From assembly GCA_025449115.1 (NCBI GenBank), contig JAHLKC010000026.1:62001-126000 (forward strand): 64,000 bases of DNA. Reading direction: 5' to 3'. Position numbers and translations under genes: made by a program. The notes below the pieces were generated by a model. It had not been told where the DNA came from. It did not search any database and saw only the letters and a program-made list of their open reading frames with translations. This DNA is from Chytridium lagenaria. Lineage: Eukaryota; Chytridiomycota; Chytridiomycetes; Chytridiales; Chytridiaceae. Shown here in pieces: positions 12,101 through 22,179 of the stretch. Position 1 is the first letter of the stretch; every line of letters starts with the position of its first letter.

Positions 12101-15100
12101 TCAGACATCCTTGTACGCGGTCGGCATAACCTTTGCTGGAAGGTCCGTTGTGCTTAAAAACTTGTGCTTCGTGCGCCTTAAGAAGTACGGCTTTAGATTC
12201 TATTGCTTGTTAGCGGAGCTTAACATTCAGTCACCCTACTTTGTGAAGTTCGAGCACTTTGTCGTCGCTTATGGCTTCATAATGGATCTGGAGGTCCTTG
12301 GGATCAGGCCAGCCTTTTGGATCCTAAAATAACAAAAGGTAATTGCATTAATAGAAATGTGCCAATAAAAAAGGAATGATTTACCCACCAAAAAGTTCAT
12401 GAGGTTGAACAGCTCCTTCAAATTATTCTGCAATGGGGTTCCTAGAAATAGATTAAGAGAAGTTTTATACAGATTTAGAGACGTTAAAACAGTACTTAGA
12501 GTTATCGCCGAGTTGTACAAAGGGCTTACCGGTAAGTATAATCTTGTGATTGGCATTTATATTTTGCACCATCGCCTTAAATGTCTTTCCAGCATCATTT
12601 TTCAAACGATGCCCCTCATCACATATCAAAGCCTCAAACTCAATTCCTCTAAACAAAGTACTATCCGCCAACATCAATTCGTAACTCATTAGGACAACGT
12701 GAGTTCTCACAGCAAGTCCCCCAACCGGAGAGTATATCTCATACTTCCGGATCATATCACGTTCGGCTTTTGTCCCATGGTAATGGACAAATGCCACCTT
12801 AGGTGCCCATCGTTTAAACTCATTCATCCAGTGCCCAATAGTAATCGTTGGCGCAACGATAAGGAAAGGAAATAAACCATGCTTGTGACGAAGGACGTTG
12901 ATAAATGAAACTAAAATAGTAAATTAAACCTAGTTCTACTCACATCGATACAAACCAATCTGGAGAGTTTTTCCCAGACCCATTTCGTCAGCCAGAATAC
13001 AAGGAATGTTCTTAGTCCATTTATAAATGAGCCAGCTAATTCAATATCAATACTATCTAAAGAATTTATTCTAAACTTACTTTAATCCATCTATCTGATA
13101 CTCCTTCAGCTGCCCCCAAGTAACAATATCAGGTTGCGTCTTCAGCTCCACGAAATTCGGCTTAGAATTTCGAACTCGAGCCCTCCGCTTGGAAGATGAA
13201 GCGAAGTCAATACCAATTCGATATCTGTCACAATAATCTTTCAGGCCATCGATGAAAGACGGACGCATCTGCTTTTCCAACTCATAGTCGTAAAGCGCGC
13301 TCGGCGTGTCCGATATAGGTTTTACATTCACTTCCGGAATGTTTTCCCAAGTAGCCGCCTCATATGAGAGCCCCTTCCACTTGACAAGAACCTGATCGAC
13401 CTCATTTACAAGATCGTCCATTTCATGCTTTGTGGAAAGAGATGAATTTTTCGCCCAAAAGGCCTGCTCTTTCTTCTGTGCACTAAAATCGACCTCAAGA
13501 ATTTTATCCACAGTGACCCAGTCCTTCTCAAGAGCGCATTCAAGTGTAGGTGGTGGACCATCTCCGATGGTTTTATGATAATGTTGTAACTTCCTTTTAG
13601 TCATTTGGGCGAGCCATGTTTCCGGAACCCAGTCACAGAAGCGATGGGATAGATTATCAAATTTTACGAAGTACTCTCGCTGCCGACCTTTGAGCAAAAA
13701 TATATAGATTAGTAAACACGACTTCATTGTAATTGTCAAGTTGCGCATTTAAAAATCAAGTAAAATTCTAACCTTCAAATGGAATTCGGTTAGGAAGCTC
13801 CCATAACCTTTCGCGATGAGTCAGAATGACGGTAGGGTCCCGCCTCCATTTGATACAATCATTGCAATCCCACTGTTGAAGATAATATTGTCGACTTCCG
13901 AGAGGATACTTAGAACGGTTGGGAGCCTCTTTAGGATTGAAATCAGGAATTGTCGGGAACTCCTTTTCCAAGCAGGAAATATGAGCCAGAGAATGAACAT
14001 CTGTTACATCGAAACAAAGGCTCCATTGTCACATCAAAATGATTGTTTTTCGTCAAAGACGAGACGTAGTCGTAAAAGGTTGAGAAAGTTTTGAAGTCCT
14101 TTTCCGGTAAATCATCCTTAAGGCTCTTGTTGTCCAGCTTAGGAGGTTTCCCACAAATCAAACAGGTCGGGATTTTCACTTCGGCGCATTGAAGACATTG
14201 ATGTGCCTGTGCCCACGGTGTGAGAGGATTCTGCTTTTGCGATTTCAAGTTGCAGGAGTTATGATAGGATGCGGAGCAAGTCATACACGGGCGAAGTTCA
14301 CCGACGAAGCCTACAAAATCATCCTCAGCCGACTTTCGTCCTCGATTCCTTTCGCCTTTCAAGCCTAGTAACAATTGATCAAAATATTAATGTCTGATGA
14401 CAGCCAATTATCAACACAAACCACATTTGCCACATATCTTATGATGCGGCATTCCGGTAATAAGAATCTCCCCGAATTCTGGGATTAAAAGTAAGAAAAT
14501 ACTCTAAGGCTAATCTAAACCATCTCGAGCATCGCTGCTGTCAGAATCCGAGTCTTCCGAAACCATGGCCATTTTATGAGACGCACGCCGCGTATAAGGT
14601 TCGGATCCAATATCAAGACTGACGTTCGAATCCATGTCTTCAATCTCCGGACGAGCTTCTGCATATACCCAAAAAAGTGAGCTTTAGATAATCGATACCT
14701 CTGTTGTTCCATTACCCAACGCAACTCGTCGCTTTCGTCTGGATTGCAACTTTGCCGATGCCTCATTCCGATCCTTCCATGCGTCATTCAAACGAGTGCT
14801 TCGCCGTCTTCCGGCCCGCGTACTGGCTTGGGAAACAGACTCCTGATCACTATCACCTATTTCGCATAAATTTGATGGAAGTCCTAAAGTAATTTAAGAG
14901 CCTCATACCATCAGAGCTGAGTGTTGAGCTCCCTATTGTTGATCTCCCAGAAGTCCGTGAAGTGGTTGGAACACTTTCTAGCGGCGGTTGATATAAAGGC
15001 CGTGTCATGACCTTTGTCGGTCTTCCACGACGAGATTTAGTAGCAGGACGCTGGATATCTTGATCGGGGGAAAGTTCAAAATCCTCCACTAGAGTTAACC

Positions 15101-15817
15101 ATGAATCGCAGCAGTCGCTGTGCAAATGTTCCTGCATCAAAGTCCGGTTAGGCACCTAAGTCTTAAAGCATCCACTGTATTTCTGCGCATACCGAACTTT
15201 CCGAACCATCGTCCCACAGTAGCTTGTAAGTAACTCGTCCGTTATATGCAACATTTTTCCCAACAATCTTAACGGGCCTCCTCGTCGCCGGCAGTCCAAT
15301 ATCACTATCAAGCGTAATGACTACATCGGACTCAATTTCTATATACATTCATGAGATTACTAAACCCTTACAGCCTCACCGTTCTCTTTACCTGAGGAAA
15401 CATCAGTCGAATTGACTATCTATGAAAAATACGTAATACGTCAGAAAAGAAAGTGGGTATGAATGCATTGGCGAAGGTCAGTCCTACCTTTCTTGGTAAT
15501 TGTTCCACATTTAAAGTACGCTTCTTACGTGCAGCTGAGGACGTTGCATCCCCATCTTCAAGTTGCCTTTTTCCTAGATAACAAAATGAGCATGTGTTTA
15601 GAATAGTCAATTGTATGATCTTAAAGGTGTAAAAGCACCTTGTTCAGCGTGAGAGCTGATGTTCTAGAGTCCATAAATATGGGTTAGAATGCAATCAACT
15701 GCAAATGAAACTTCAAAGTATAGATATCAACGGCAAAAGTCCAACCTCATTATCTAGGATGGTCGGTGATGCCTCATCTGTAATGTCTCGAGAAACACCT
15801 TCGCCGTTATGAAGCAT
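8672..15817 (-). CDS. CHD/Mi-2-type chromatin remodelling ATPase (PHD, chromodomains, SNF2 helicase)
   Basis: A large multi-exon gene. Start ATG is at 15817; first exons are 15746-15817, 15639-15663, 15488-15573, 15392-15419, 15193-15338 and 14909-15155, all phase-consistent. Reading 5' to 3': an acidic/basic N-terminus; PHD-like Cys clusters (ICGKCG near 14440, then [12 protein letters not shown] and CLICGKPP near 14150-14290); tandem chromodomains ([31 protein letters not shown], 13300-13650); and SNF2 ATPase motifs [12 protein letters not shown] (about 13000), [10 protein letters not shown] (about 12620), [17 protein letters not shown] (about 12410) and [19 protein letters not shown] (about 11440). 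PHD plus double chromodomain is the CHD3/4 (Mi-2) or fission-yeast Mit1 layout, which slides nucleosomes in NuRD/SHREC-like complexes. The last exon adds a 673-codon tail with poly-Gln and two Cys clusters. Single-base shifts sit near 10850 and 10733. Confidence 0.88.
15156..15192 (-). other. 37-nt intron in the CHD gene
   Basis: GTATGC donor and CTTAG acceptor lie only 37 nt apart. Both flanking exons are in phase 0, and reading through would meet a stop. The joined product continues a plausible [15 protein letters not shown] segment. It is among the shortest spliceosomal introns one would expect in a fungus. A frameshift is the alternative. Confidence 0.5.
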
Positions 15818-15982
15818 GAACAGGTGTTGTCCGAAGCTTAATTTTTGTATTCCAAGTTTTTAAAATACATTCGTTTTGAAAATATTTACATCAAACCTCT
15901 GAAAAGGACTATACAAAAACAATACACAGGTACTATGGAGAAAGCTGATTTATTCGGTGTTGCAAACGGGAATGATCTTCAG

Positions 15983-16942
15983 TTACTTGCGTTTCGCAGG
16001 TGGCGACACTGCACGCTTTCTCGGCGGACTAACGCTCTTGCGTTTACCAGCAGGAGATGCCGCACGCTTTCGTGGTGGGCTAATGCTCTTGCGTTTTCCC
16101 GCTGGGGACGCTGCACGCTTCCTTGGCGGGCTAGAGCTCCGGCTGCGAGTACTCCGCGAGAGAGACCTGGATCTCGACCTCGAGCTTCTGCTATAGCTCG
16201 AATCACTGCTCCGGCTCTGGCTTCTGCTGCTTCGACTGTATGACGAGTACGATGACGACGAGATCGATCTTTTGCGCCGTCGATCCCTAGAAACCGAGCG
16301 CGAGTATCTCCTTTTACGAGGTGGCGATACACTTGAGCGTGACCGTGAGCGGCGCCGTGAGGAAACGGCCGCACCGGGTCTATAGGTGTTTCCCTGCCTC
16401 GGGGGAGGACTGCGACGGCGTGATGGAGGCTCGTAACGTCTGAATGGGCCTGAGCGTGGTGGTGGAGACGGACTTCGGCGCCTTGACGGAATATCGTCAC
16501 GTCGTCCACCTCGATCATCTCCTCTCACAGGCAATGGGATTCTGCCGCGACTCTTTGTATCGTCCTTTGAGATTCTTTCCTCCCGAGGTGCTTCGCGAGC
16601 ACGTTCTGCGACTGTAGGAGGAGGAGGCCTGACAATGGAAACCGTGAGTGTCACACCGTCTAGTTGGCCACCATTCATCCTTATTGCAGCATCCCCAGCA
16701 GACTTTGTAGATTCGTATTCGACATACGCAAAGCCTTTGTTAATAGTGAGACGCTCCACGAGAGGCATTTTGATGGACGCAATCTTTCCCCATCTCCCAA
16801 AGACCTCGTCAAGCTTCACACGGTTAGATGACGGTTCATAAGAGAGCACTGTAACTAAGCTCAAAACTCAGAGTTGATAACTAACATGCTTTTCCGTGAC
16901 ATGCCTTGTCAAGTTCTGAACAACAAGCTTCTTCGATCCCAT
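15983..16942 (-). CDS. RNPS1: RNPS1-like SR protein (RRM plus RS domain)
   Basis: Exon 1 is 16886-16942 (19 codons, ATG at 16942) and exon 2 is 15983-16813. The 72-nt intron has a GTTAGT donor and a CTAAC branch site. The joined RRM starts LVVQNLTRHVTEKH and continues LDEVFGRWGKIASIKMP, then KGFAYVEYES (RNP1) and MNGGQLDGVTL, matching the RNPS1 type of RRM. A long Arg/Ser-rich tail follows, with near-repeats of SPPRKRAASPAGKRKS at the C-terminus. The protein is about 295 residues. RNPS1 is a splicing activator and peripheral exon-junction-complex factor acting in the nucleus. The gene is intact, unlike several neighbours, and lies 165 bp upstream of the CHD start on the same strand. It could instead be another RRM-RS splicing factor. 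Confidence 0.82.
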
Positions 16943-17288
16943 GGTGGTCCTCTCAGCGCCTCTGTTAGTGGCAGAATATGGATGGTTAATCACCAATAAC
17001 CAAACACGACCACAAACCTCCCATCAGATGCAGACGTTCTAGACTCTGTTAACATTTGTGTGGATATGTTCAGTCCGCAAGCGTTGGTGACCTCTCTCTA
17101 CAACCGTTATCCTTCGGACTTCGCAGAGTCCAAGCAGTTGTGGCTCGCAATGGGATTGTTCAAGGAAAAAATTAAAATGTTTTTACAGAAAATCTGGCAA
17201 GAACAACTTCTCAACTGGCTTTAGGGTATCATGTAGTTCTTTTCATATGTTATACCGTTTCATATGTTATACATTCAAGTCGAGAAAT
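16943..17288. other. Spacer between RNPS1-like and MCUR1-like genes
   Basis: This holds the 5' flank of the RNPS1-like gene and the 3' flank of the next minus-strand gene. I see no gene, repeat or RNA in it. Confidence 0.5.
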
Positions 17289-18275
17289 CTATCTGAGGAA
17301 GCGAAGGTAGCCTGAAAGGATACAGATAAGGAAGATTTGGTCAGAGAGTCCAGCCAAGATTAGCAATGAACAAAACGTTACAAGATAAACTTTAAACAAA
17401 GAAAGACAATGTATTGAAAATAAAAATAATGTGTAAAATATCGCGAGGCGGAAAAAGTCTTCAATAAACTTACTGAATGCCAAAGCTCCTGCCGCGCAAA
17501 ACAACGGGAATAACGTCTTAAACAGATCCCATTGAACAGTCTCCAATTGCGTCTTGATCGCCGCAATCTCAGAATCAATCTTTGCATCTGCTTCCTTGAT
17601 CTTTAATTCTTGTGTGCTTTGTTCATCCCTTATTCTTCCCTTCTCGATACTTAGCTCAAGCCGTACATTTGACTGGACCCTCCTTAGTTCCTCGGCGAGG
17701 CGCAGACGGAGACGATCTAGTTCACCGGAAAGCCGGGCGGTATCGGATTTGAGATTGGCAAAATCGTTTTTTTCTAGGAGTTGTATTTCAGAACGCACAT
17801 GGTTGAAGTCGACTTTGTTCATGTAAATGCTCTAAAGTTTGTTGCATTATGATCACGGGTCCACGGCAAAATTAAGATTCGAAACTCTTTTAGGGATACC
17901 TTCCTTACCTTTTCAAAGTCTGCTTTTGTCATAGAGCTCGTTGTGATGTTATCAGCACTGAAGTAGACGAGAAGACATGTAATTAAAGACACCCATAATC
18001 ACAACTTCAAGGCTTCTTTCGCTTCGAGGAAGAAAATAGGTACCTTTCCGAAACCACCTCTGCCAAAGAGTTCATGATCGCCTCCGCCTTTTCTCGTTGA
18101 AAGCCATCAGCTTCCAGTTTTTGAACAAATCTATGGGGTTGCAAGTAAGATTAGAGATATACATAAAAACAGCTGGCTAGATCTGGATTTTCAAATCGTG
18201 CACGCACTTGTAAGTGTCAAAGGAATGCCAGGTTGAGAAGGCACGGGTAAGCGCTGATGGTGCCCTTGACTGCAT
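17289..18275 (-). CDS. MCUR1/CCDC90-type (DUF1640) mitochondrial inner-membrane protein
   Basis: Five exons join in phase: 18208-18275, 18044-18130, 17909-17957, 17474-17831 and 17289-17311, giving 194 residues. The start at 18275 was chosen because it yields a mitochondrial-presequence-like N-terminus (MQSRAPSALTRAFSTWHSF). The family signature follows: FDTYKFVQKLEADGFQREKA, a long coiled coil (LEKNDFANLKSDTARLSGEL; RLELSIEKGRIRDE), then a short hydrophobic C-terminal helix (FPLFCAAGALAF) ending YLRFLR. Human MCUR1 and CCDC90B and yeast FMP32 share this layout. Members sit in the inner membrane and are linked to calcium uniporter or respiratory-chain assembly. The last exon is only 23 nt. 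No frameshift is needed. Confidence 0.85.
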
Positions 18276-18694
18276 TTGATTTTTGAAAATTTTTGTCTGG
18301 CGGTATTTAGCATATTGTATTGCATGCAACAAGTGACGGCATAGTAATTTCTTTAACGTCGATTGCAAGCTTGTGTCATGATTGTGTATAAAGTAGCTCA
18401 AATACATTCCGTTTGAGCGATACTCTTCCTTTTATCATTTACGAAACAGGATGTCGTCGGTTTATAATCTCTTTGCTACCTATGTAGAAAAAAAGATCTT
18501 TATTGAAACTCTTTTATTATATTCCGCAATGCTAAATTCTACAGCCTCTAATAAATATTTTTAATTATTTTACCATGGTTTCTTATTTTCTTTTGGGTTT
18601 GTCACCAAAAATCCCCATAAATACTTGGTACTCGCCTTTTTTTTTTTTTTCACCCCGAATTCATTATTTCAATCCAACTCCCAACGTTTCTAGT
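18276..18694. promoter_or_regulatory. Shared divergent promoter region, MCUR1-like / PNO1
   Basis: About 420 bp separate two divergently transcribed start codons. The region is AT-rich with a long T-run (about 18637-18650) before PNO1. An upstream in-frame extension of the MCUR1-like ORF to 18407 was not used, because it would bury the targeting sequence. No specific factor site is claimed. Confidence 0.4.
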
Positions 18695-19647
18695 ATGGAC
18701 ATCGAAGAAGATGTCGACATTATCCCGCAACAGACCTCGACATGGATGCTCAAGTCGAGGATGATGGGGCCGATGTCGAGTTGATCCCCGATTCTGAGCG
18801 TCTGAACTTTCCTGCACTAAAACCTAGAGATCTTACCGTAAGTATATTGACGTTCGCCTATCCTTCCGTTCTTTCTATGATGAAATTATATAGAGTCAAG
18901 CCCTGCGACCTTTGTGTCTGTGATGATATCTATTTTTCTGAGATCATTAATCTCTAAGCCCATCGTCCCCCTTTCGCTGTGATTTTTGTCTAAACCCCCT
19001 TTTTGTAGAATCAACCAAAAGAAAAAACGATCAGTCCCTATCCCTCCCACCGTATGACACCCCTCAAGAAAAACTGGATGCAAATATACACACCACTCGT
19101 CGACTACCTAAAGCTGCAAGTACGCATGAATGTGCGTAGAAAAGCAGTCGAAATAAGGACATGCAAGGAGACTGAAGACACTGGCGCCATTCAAAAAGGT
19201 GCCGATTTCGTCAAAGCCTTTACTTTAGGTTTCGAAATTGCTGTAAGTGATCTCTTGACCTTCTTAAATCTCTCTTTTTTGGATACTGTGCTTACTTATC
19301 GTTTTTTCTCCTTTCACCGATAGGATGCCGTGGCTCTTCTCCGTCTTGATGACCTTTACATCGACACATTTGAGACAAAAGATGTGAAGACTCTTAACGG
19401 CGACAACCTTTCTCGTGCTGTCGGCCGCATGGTCGGTAAAGATGGCCGTACAAAATTTGCTATCGAAAACGCCTCCCGTACTCGTATTGTAGTAGCAGAT
19501 TGCAAGATACACATCCTTGGCTCCTTTAGTAACATCAAAATTGCAAGAGATGCAGTTGTTGCACTCATTCTTGGCGCAAGTCCCGGAAAAGGTATACAAC
19601 AAGCTTCGTATCATTGCTCAGAGAGCAAAGGAGAGGTTCTAATATAA
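18695..19647 (+). CDS. PNO1: PNO1/Dim2-type KH-domain ribosome assembly factor
   Basis: Three exons: 18695-18837 (GTAAGT donor), 19009-19242 and 19324-19647. The core matches PNO1 closely: [62 protein letters not shown], and the KH segment with [20 protein letters not shown] and [20 protein letters not shown]1 binds the 3' region of 18S pre-rRNA with Nob1 and is needed for small-subunit maturation; it is essential in yeast. Three one-base shifts are needed for full agreement: in A/C runs near 19017-19030 and 19045 (before HRMTPL), and in an AAAA run at about 19590, where a shift gives the expected [16 protein letters not shown] end with TAA at 19640. Exon 1 also changes frame near 18740. Confidence 0.88.
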
Positions 19648-19833
19648 GCCTGTCCTCGCTTTACTGCCCCCACAACATCCGTTGTCCAAGAAGCACGGCT
19701 TAAAGACAAGGTCATATCCACTTCACATGCGCACGACATCTTCATATCGCTTTCTAACACTATTCGGGCGCCGTTGGCCCCATTTTAAATAAACTATAAT
19801 TGAATTTTCACTTACAAAGTTGTCGATTTTTTA

Positions 19834-20010
19834 ATGGGCCCAGACAATGATGCAGCTCTGCGAAGAAGGGCAAGGAGAATAACATCAAGACGCATGTAGA
19901 GAGAATCAACAAGAAAAAGAAGGAGGTTGAGGAGCGGGCGAAAACCCAGCGTGTGCTAATTACAGCGATACCTGCTGTCATCGGCATAGCTTCAGTCATA
20001 TACTTTGTAG
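19834..20010 (+). CDS. Possible small single-span membrane protein
   Basis: After an ATG at 19834 (MGPDNDAA), a charged segment and a hydrophobic helix read open in an overlapping frame: HVERINKKKKEVEERAKTQR then VLITAIPAVIGIASVIYFVA, ending at a GTAATA that may be a donor. The two frames are offset by one base, so one indel is needed, as elsewhere in this region. The layout is a short, highly charged N-terminus followed by one membrane span. The family is not recognised. It sits between the 3' ends of PNO1 and NASP, so it could also be a chance frame. Confidence 0.3.
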
Positions 20011-20239
20011 CTACGGTAATAATTGGAGTCTCATCAAGTTCTTATATAACAGAGGTTTCTTTGATGGCAAGGATTAGCTTTCTGGATCTCGAGCTGTGAA
20101 AGTGACTTTTTTCTCTTTGCTACGGTTAACGTTGATAAAGGCCTAGATGGCCCAAGCAATTCGAGCCAAAGGCATTTCATTCATATCGTAAACCATTGTT
20201 ATACCAAAAACCATATATGCAAAAATACTGAATACAAAA

Positions 20240-21757
20240 TCAAGAATCTGACACCATGTCAACTTTGGCCTTCTTCCCATTCCCAGCATCATCATCTCCC
20301 TTTTCGCTTCAAGTTTGAAGAATCTTGCGCAACCATCGCCTCCACTTTCGCCTTTTTTCTCACAAGACCAGACACGTCTTTGATTTTCGACAGGAACTGC
20401 TGACGAACTTGAAGTCTCGGCAGACAGAGATGAGGAAGACGCTTTCTCAGCCTCCTTGAGCTTGCTTGCAGCTGCCTCCTTCATTTCATTTTTAAGCTCG
20501 TCCACCTATATAAATATTCGTAAGACGTTAGAAAGTTAGCATACCTTCGCTTTAATGTCCGGCATCAATCCTTCAATATCAGTAATTTCATTTTTGACCT
20601 CGTCAGCGCCACCTTCAATAGCGCGTAGGGTTTTAAGTTTTTTTTTCAAGAACTTGGACAACAGTGGATGTGTGGTGGAGAGCGGCTTCAAAGTCTTTTG
20701 AAAATTCATATGCGAGTGCAAGCTTGTAATGGGCTTCAGCGAGTTCACGGTCGGAATCTGTTAAATGTTTTTCTTGATCCGAACAGCTTCGGAAAAGTCC
20801 TCAATAGCAGACGCCCATTGACCTAAAAAGACGTCAAAATATATCCCTTTCCTTGCATTTAAAATGAACGAACCCAGTTCTAAAGAAACATCGCCCAACC
20901 CCAACAAAACGTCCGCTACTTTCATCTTCTTGCTCTCGCCCATCTTAAGAAAGATGACCCTCGCAAGATCTAAAGTTTCCCATGCAATCTGCATGTCCTC
21001 GGCCATTCCATCCTCGTCTTCACCATCTTCCGCATCATCATTATCATCTCCATGATCAGCACCAGCATCCGCTTGAGCTTCGGACGACGACGAACCACCA
21101 GCAGCTTCAGGTGCTGAGGATTCTCCTTCTTCCTCGTCAGCATCGCCTGAGAAGACAAACCTCGATGCATCCTTATGGCTAACTATTTTTGGAAATGGTG
21201 AAATCAACCACCGTTAATATTGATGTGTTGAAGAAAAACAGATACCAACCTAATTGTGCTTCGAGTGACTCCGTGACCTCGTTTGTAGACACCGTTCCGC
21301 CCAAAGGAGATGACTTTGACACGGCGTTGTTGAACAATGCCACACCATACGAGTAGAGTACATCTGCACATTCGGGTGCATTCGCTCCAAAGACGGACGC
21401 CCTGCATAATTAATAGAAGAGTGAGAGAAAGACTCAAAAAAGAGGCTCAAAAGATTAAAATAGATGGAGGACGCACAATATATCTGAGGCTGCTGCAAAC
21501 TCCTCTACAGCCCCTTCATAGTTAGCAAGAGCAAACGCCTTTTTGCCTTCAGCGATGTGGTTAATGGCTTCCTGCTTGAGCTCTTCAACGTCCTCCAACT
21601 TGGACATTTCGGCGTTCTCGGCTGTGACGGGTTCCTTGCCCTTCATTGAACTAGCCGTTTTTATGTAAAGGGTTTCAGGTGAATTAGATGGAAGGGATGT
21701 TGCTGATAAAGGTGCTTCTAATTCAGCAGCGGCAAGGGCGAATTCGTTTGCAGTCAT
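20240..21757 (-). CDS. NASP/Sim3/Hif1-type TPR histone chaperone
   Basis: Five exons on the minus strand: 21477-21757, 21250-21401, 20874-21182, 20545-20822 and 20240-20505. TPR units are visible: INHIAEGKKAFALANYEGAV, then FGANAPECADVLYSYGVALF, and after an acidic loop DMQIAWETLDLARVIFLKMG, then ASAIEDFSEAVRIKK and RELAEAHYKLALAYEFSKDF. The acidic insert (Asp/Glu-rich, 21000-21150) interrupting a TPR is the hallmark of the SHNi-TPR family, which binds H3-H4 and delivers it to chromatin. The tail has a DVSGLVRKKAKVE motif and a KKAKVD nuclear signal. Shifts of one base occur in A-runs (T-runs on the plus strand) at about 20770, 20638-20646, 20386 and 20310. Each restores a conserved segment. 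Confidence 0.85.
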
Positions 21758-22179
21758 GAAGTTGGACAGGAAAGACTGGTGAGTTCGTTGAATGGTTCGG
21801 ACAACCTTTCAAAGTAAATTTTTTGGAGTAAACAACAACAGTTATGGATATCTTGCTAATGCTCCTCTGTAAACAAATAGTATTTCTTTTAAGCTCTCTG
21901 TTAAGATGGTCCTGCTGAACTATTGATGCAGAAGAATCAAATCGGACTTTTTTGTATATGTAGGAGTAACTCATCTAGCATAGCTTTAAAACAGGCAAAT
22001 GAAATGCATCAAGCGTTTTTTAAAGGTTGTTCAAAAGCGAGAGAGAGAATGATAGTTTATCTTTTGAAAAAAAGAAGAAATCACAGATAGGTGATTGAGA
22101 AGAGAAACGGTTACCTATCTCAGTTTTACCATCATAAAATTGAAATTGTCATTTGGTTTCTGACTGACAAGCTCAAAGA
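21758..22179. promoter_or_regulatory. Shared divergent promoter region, NASP / kinesin-2
   Basis: A 422-bp AT-rich gap lies between the divergent NASP and kinesin start codons. I see no repeat or RNA gene in it. Putative 5' leaders of both genes must lie here. Confidence 0.4.
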
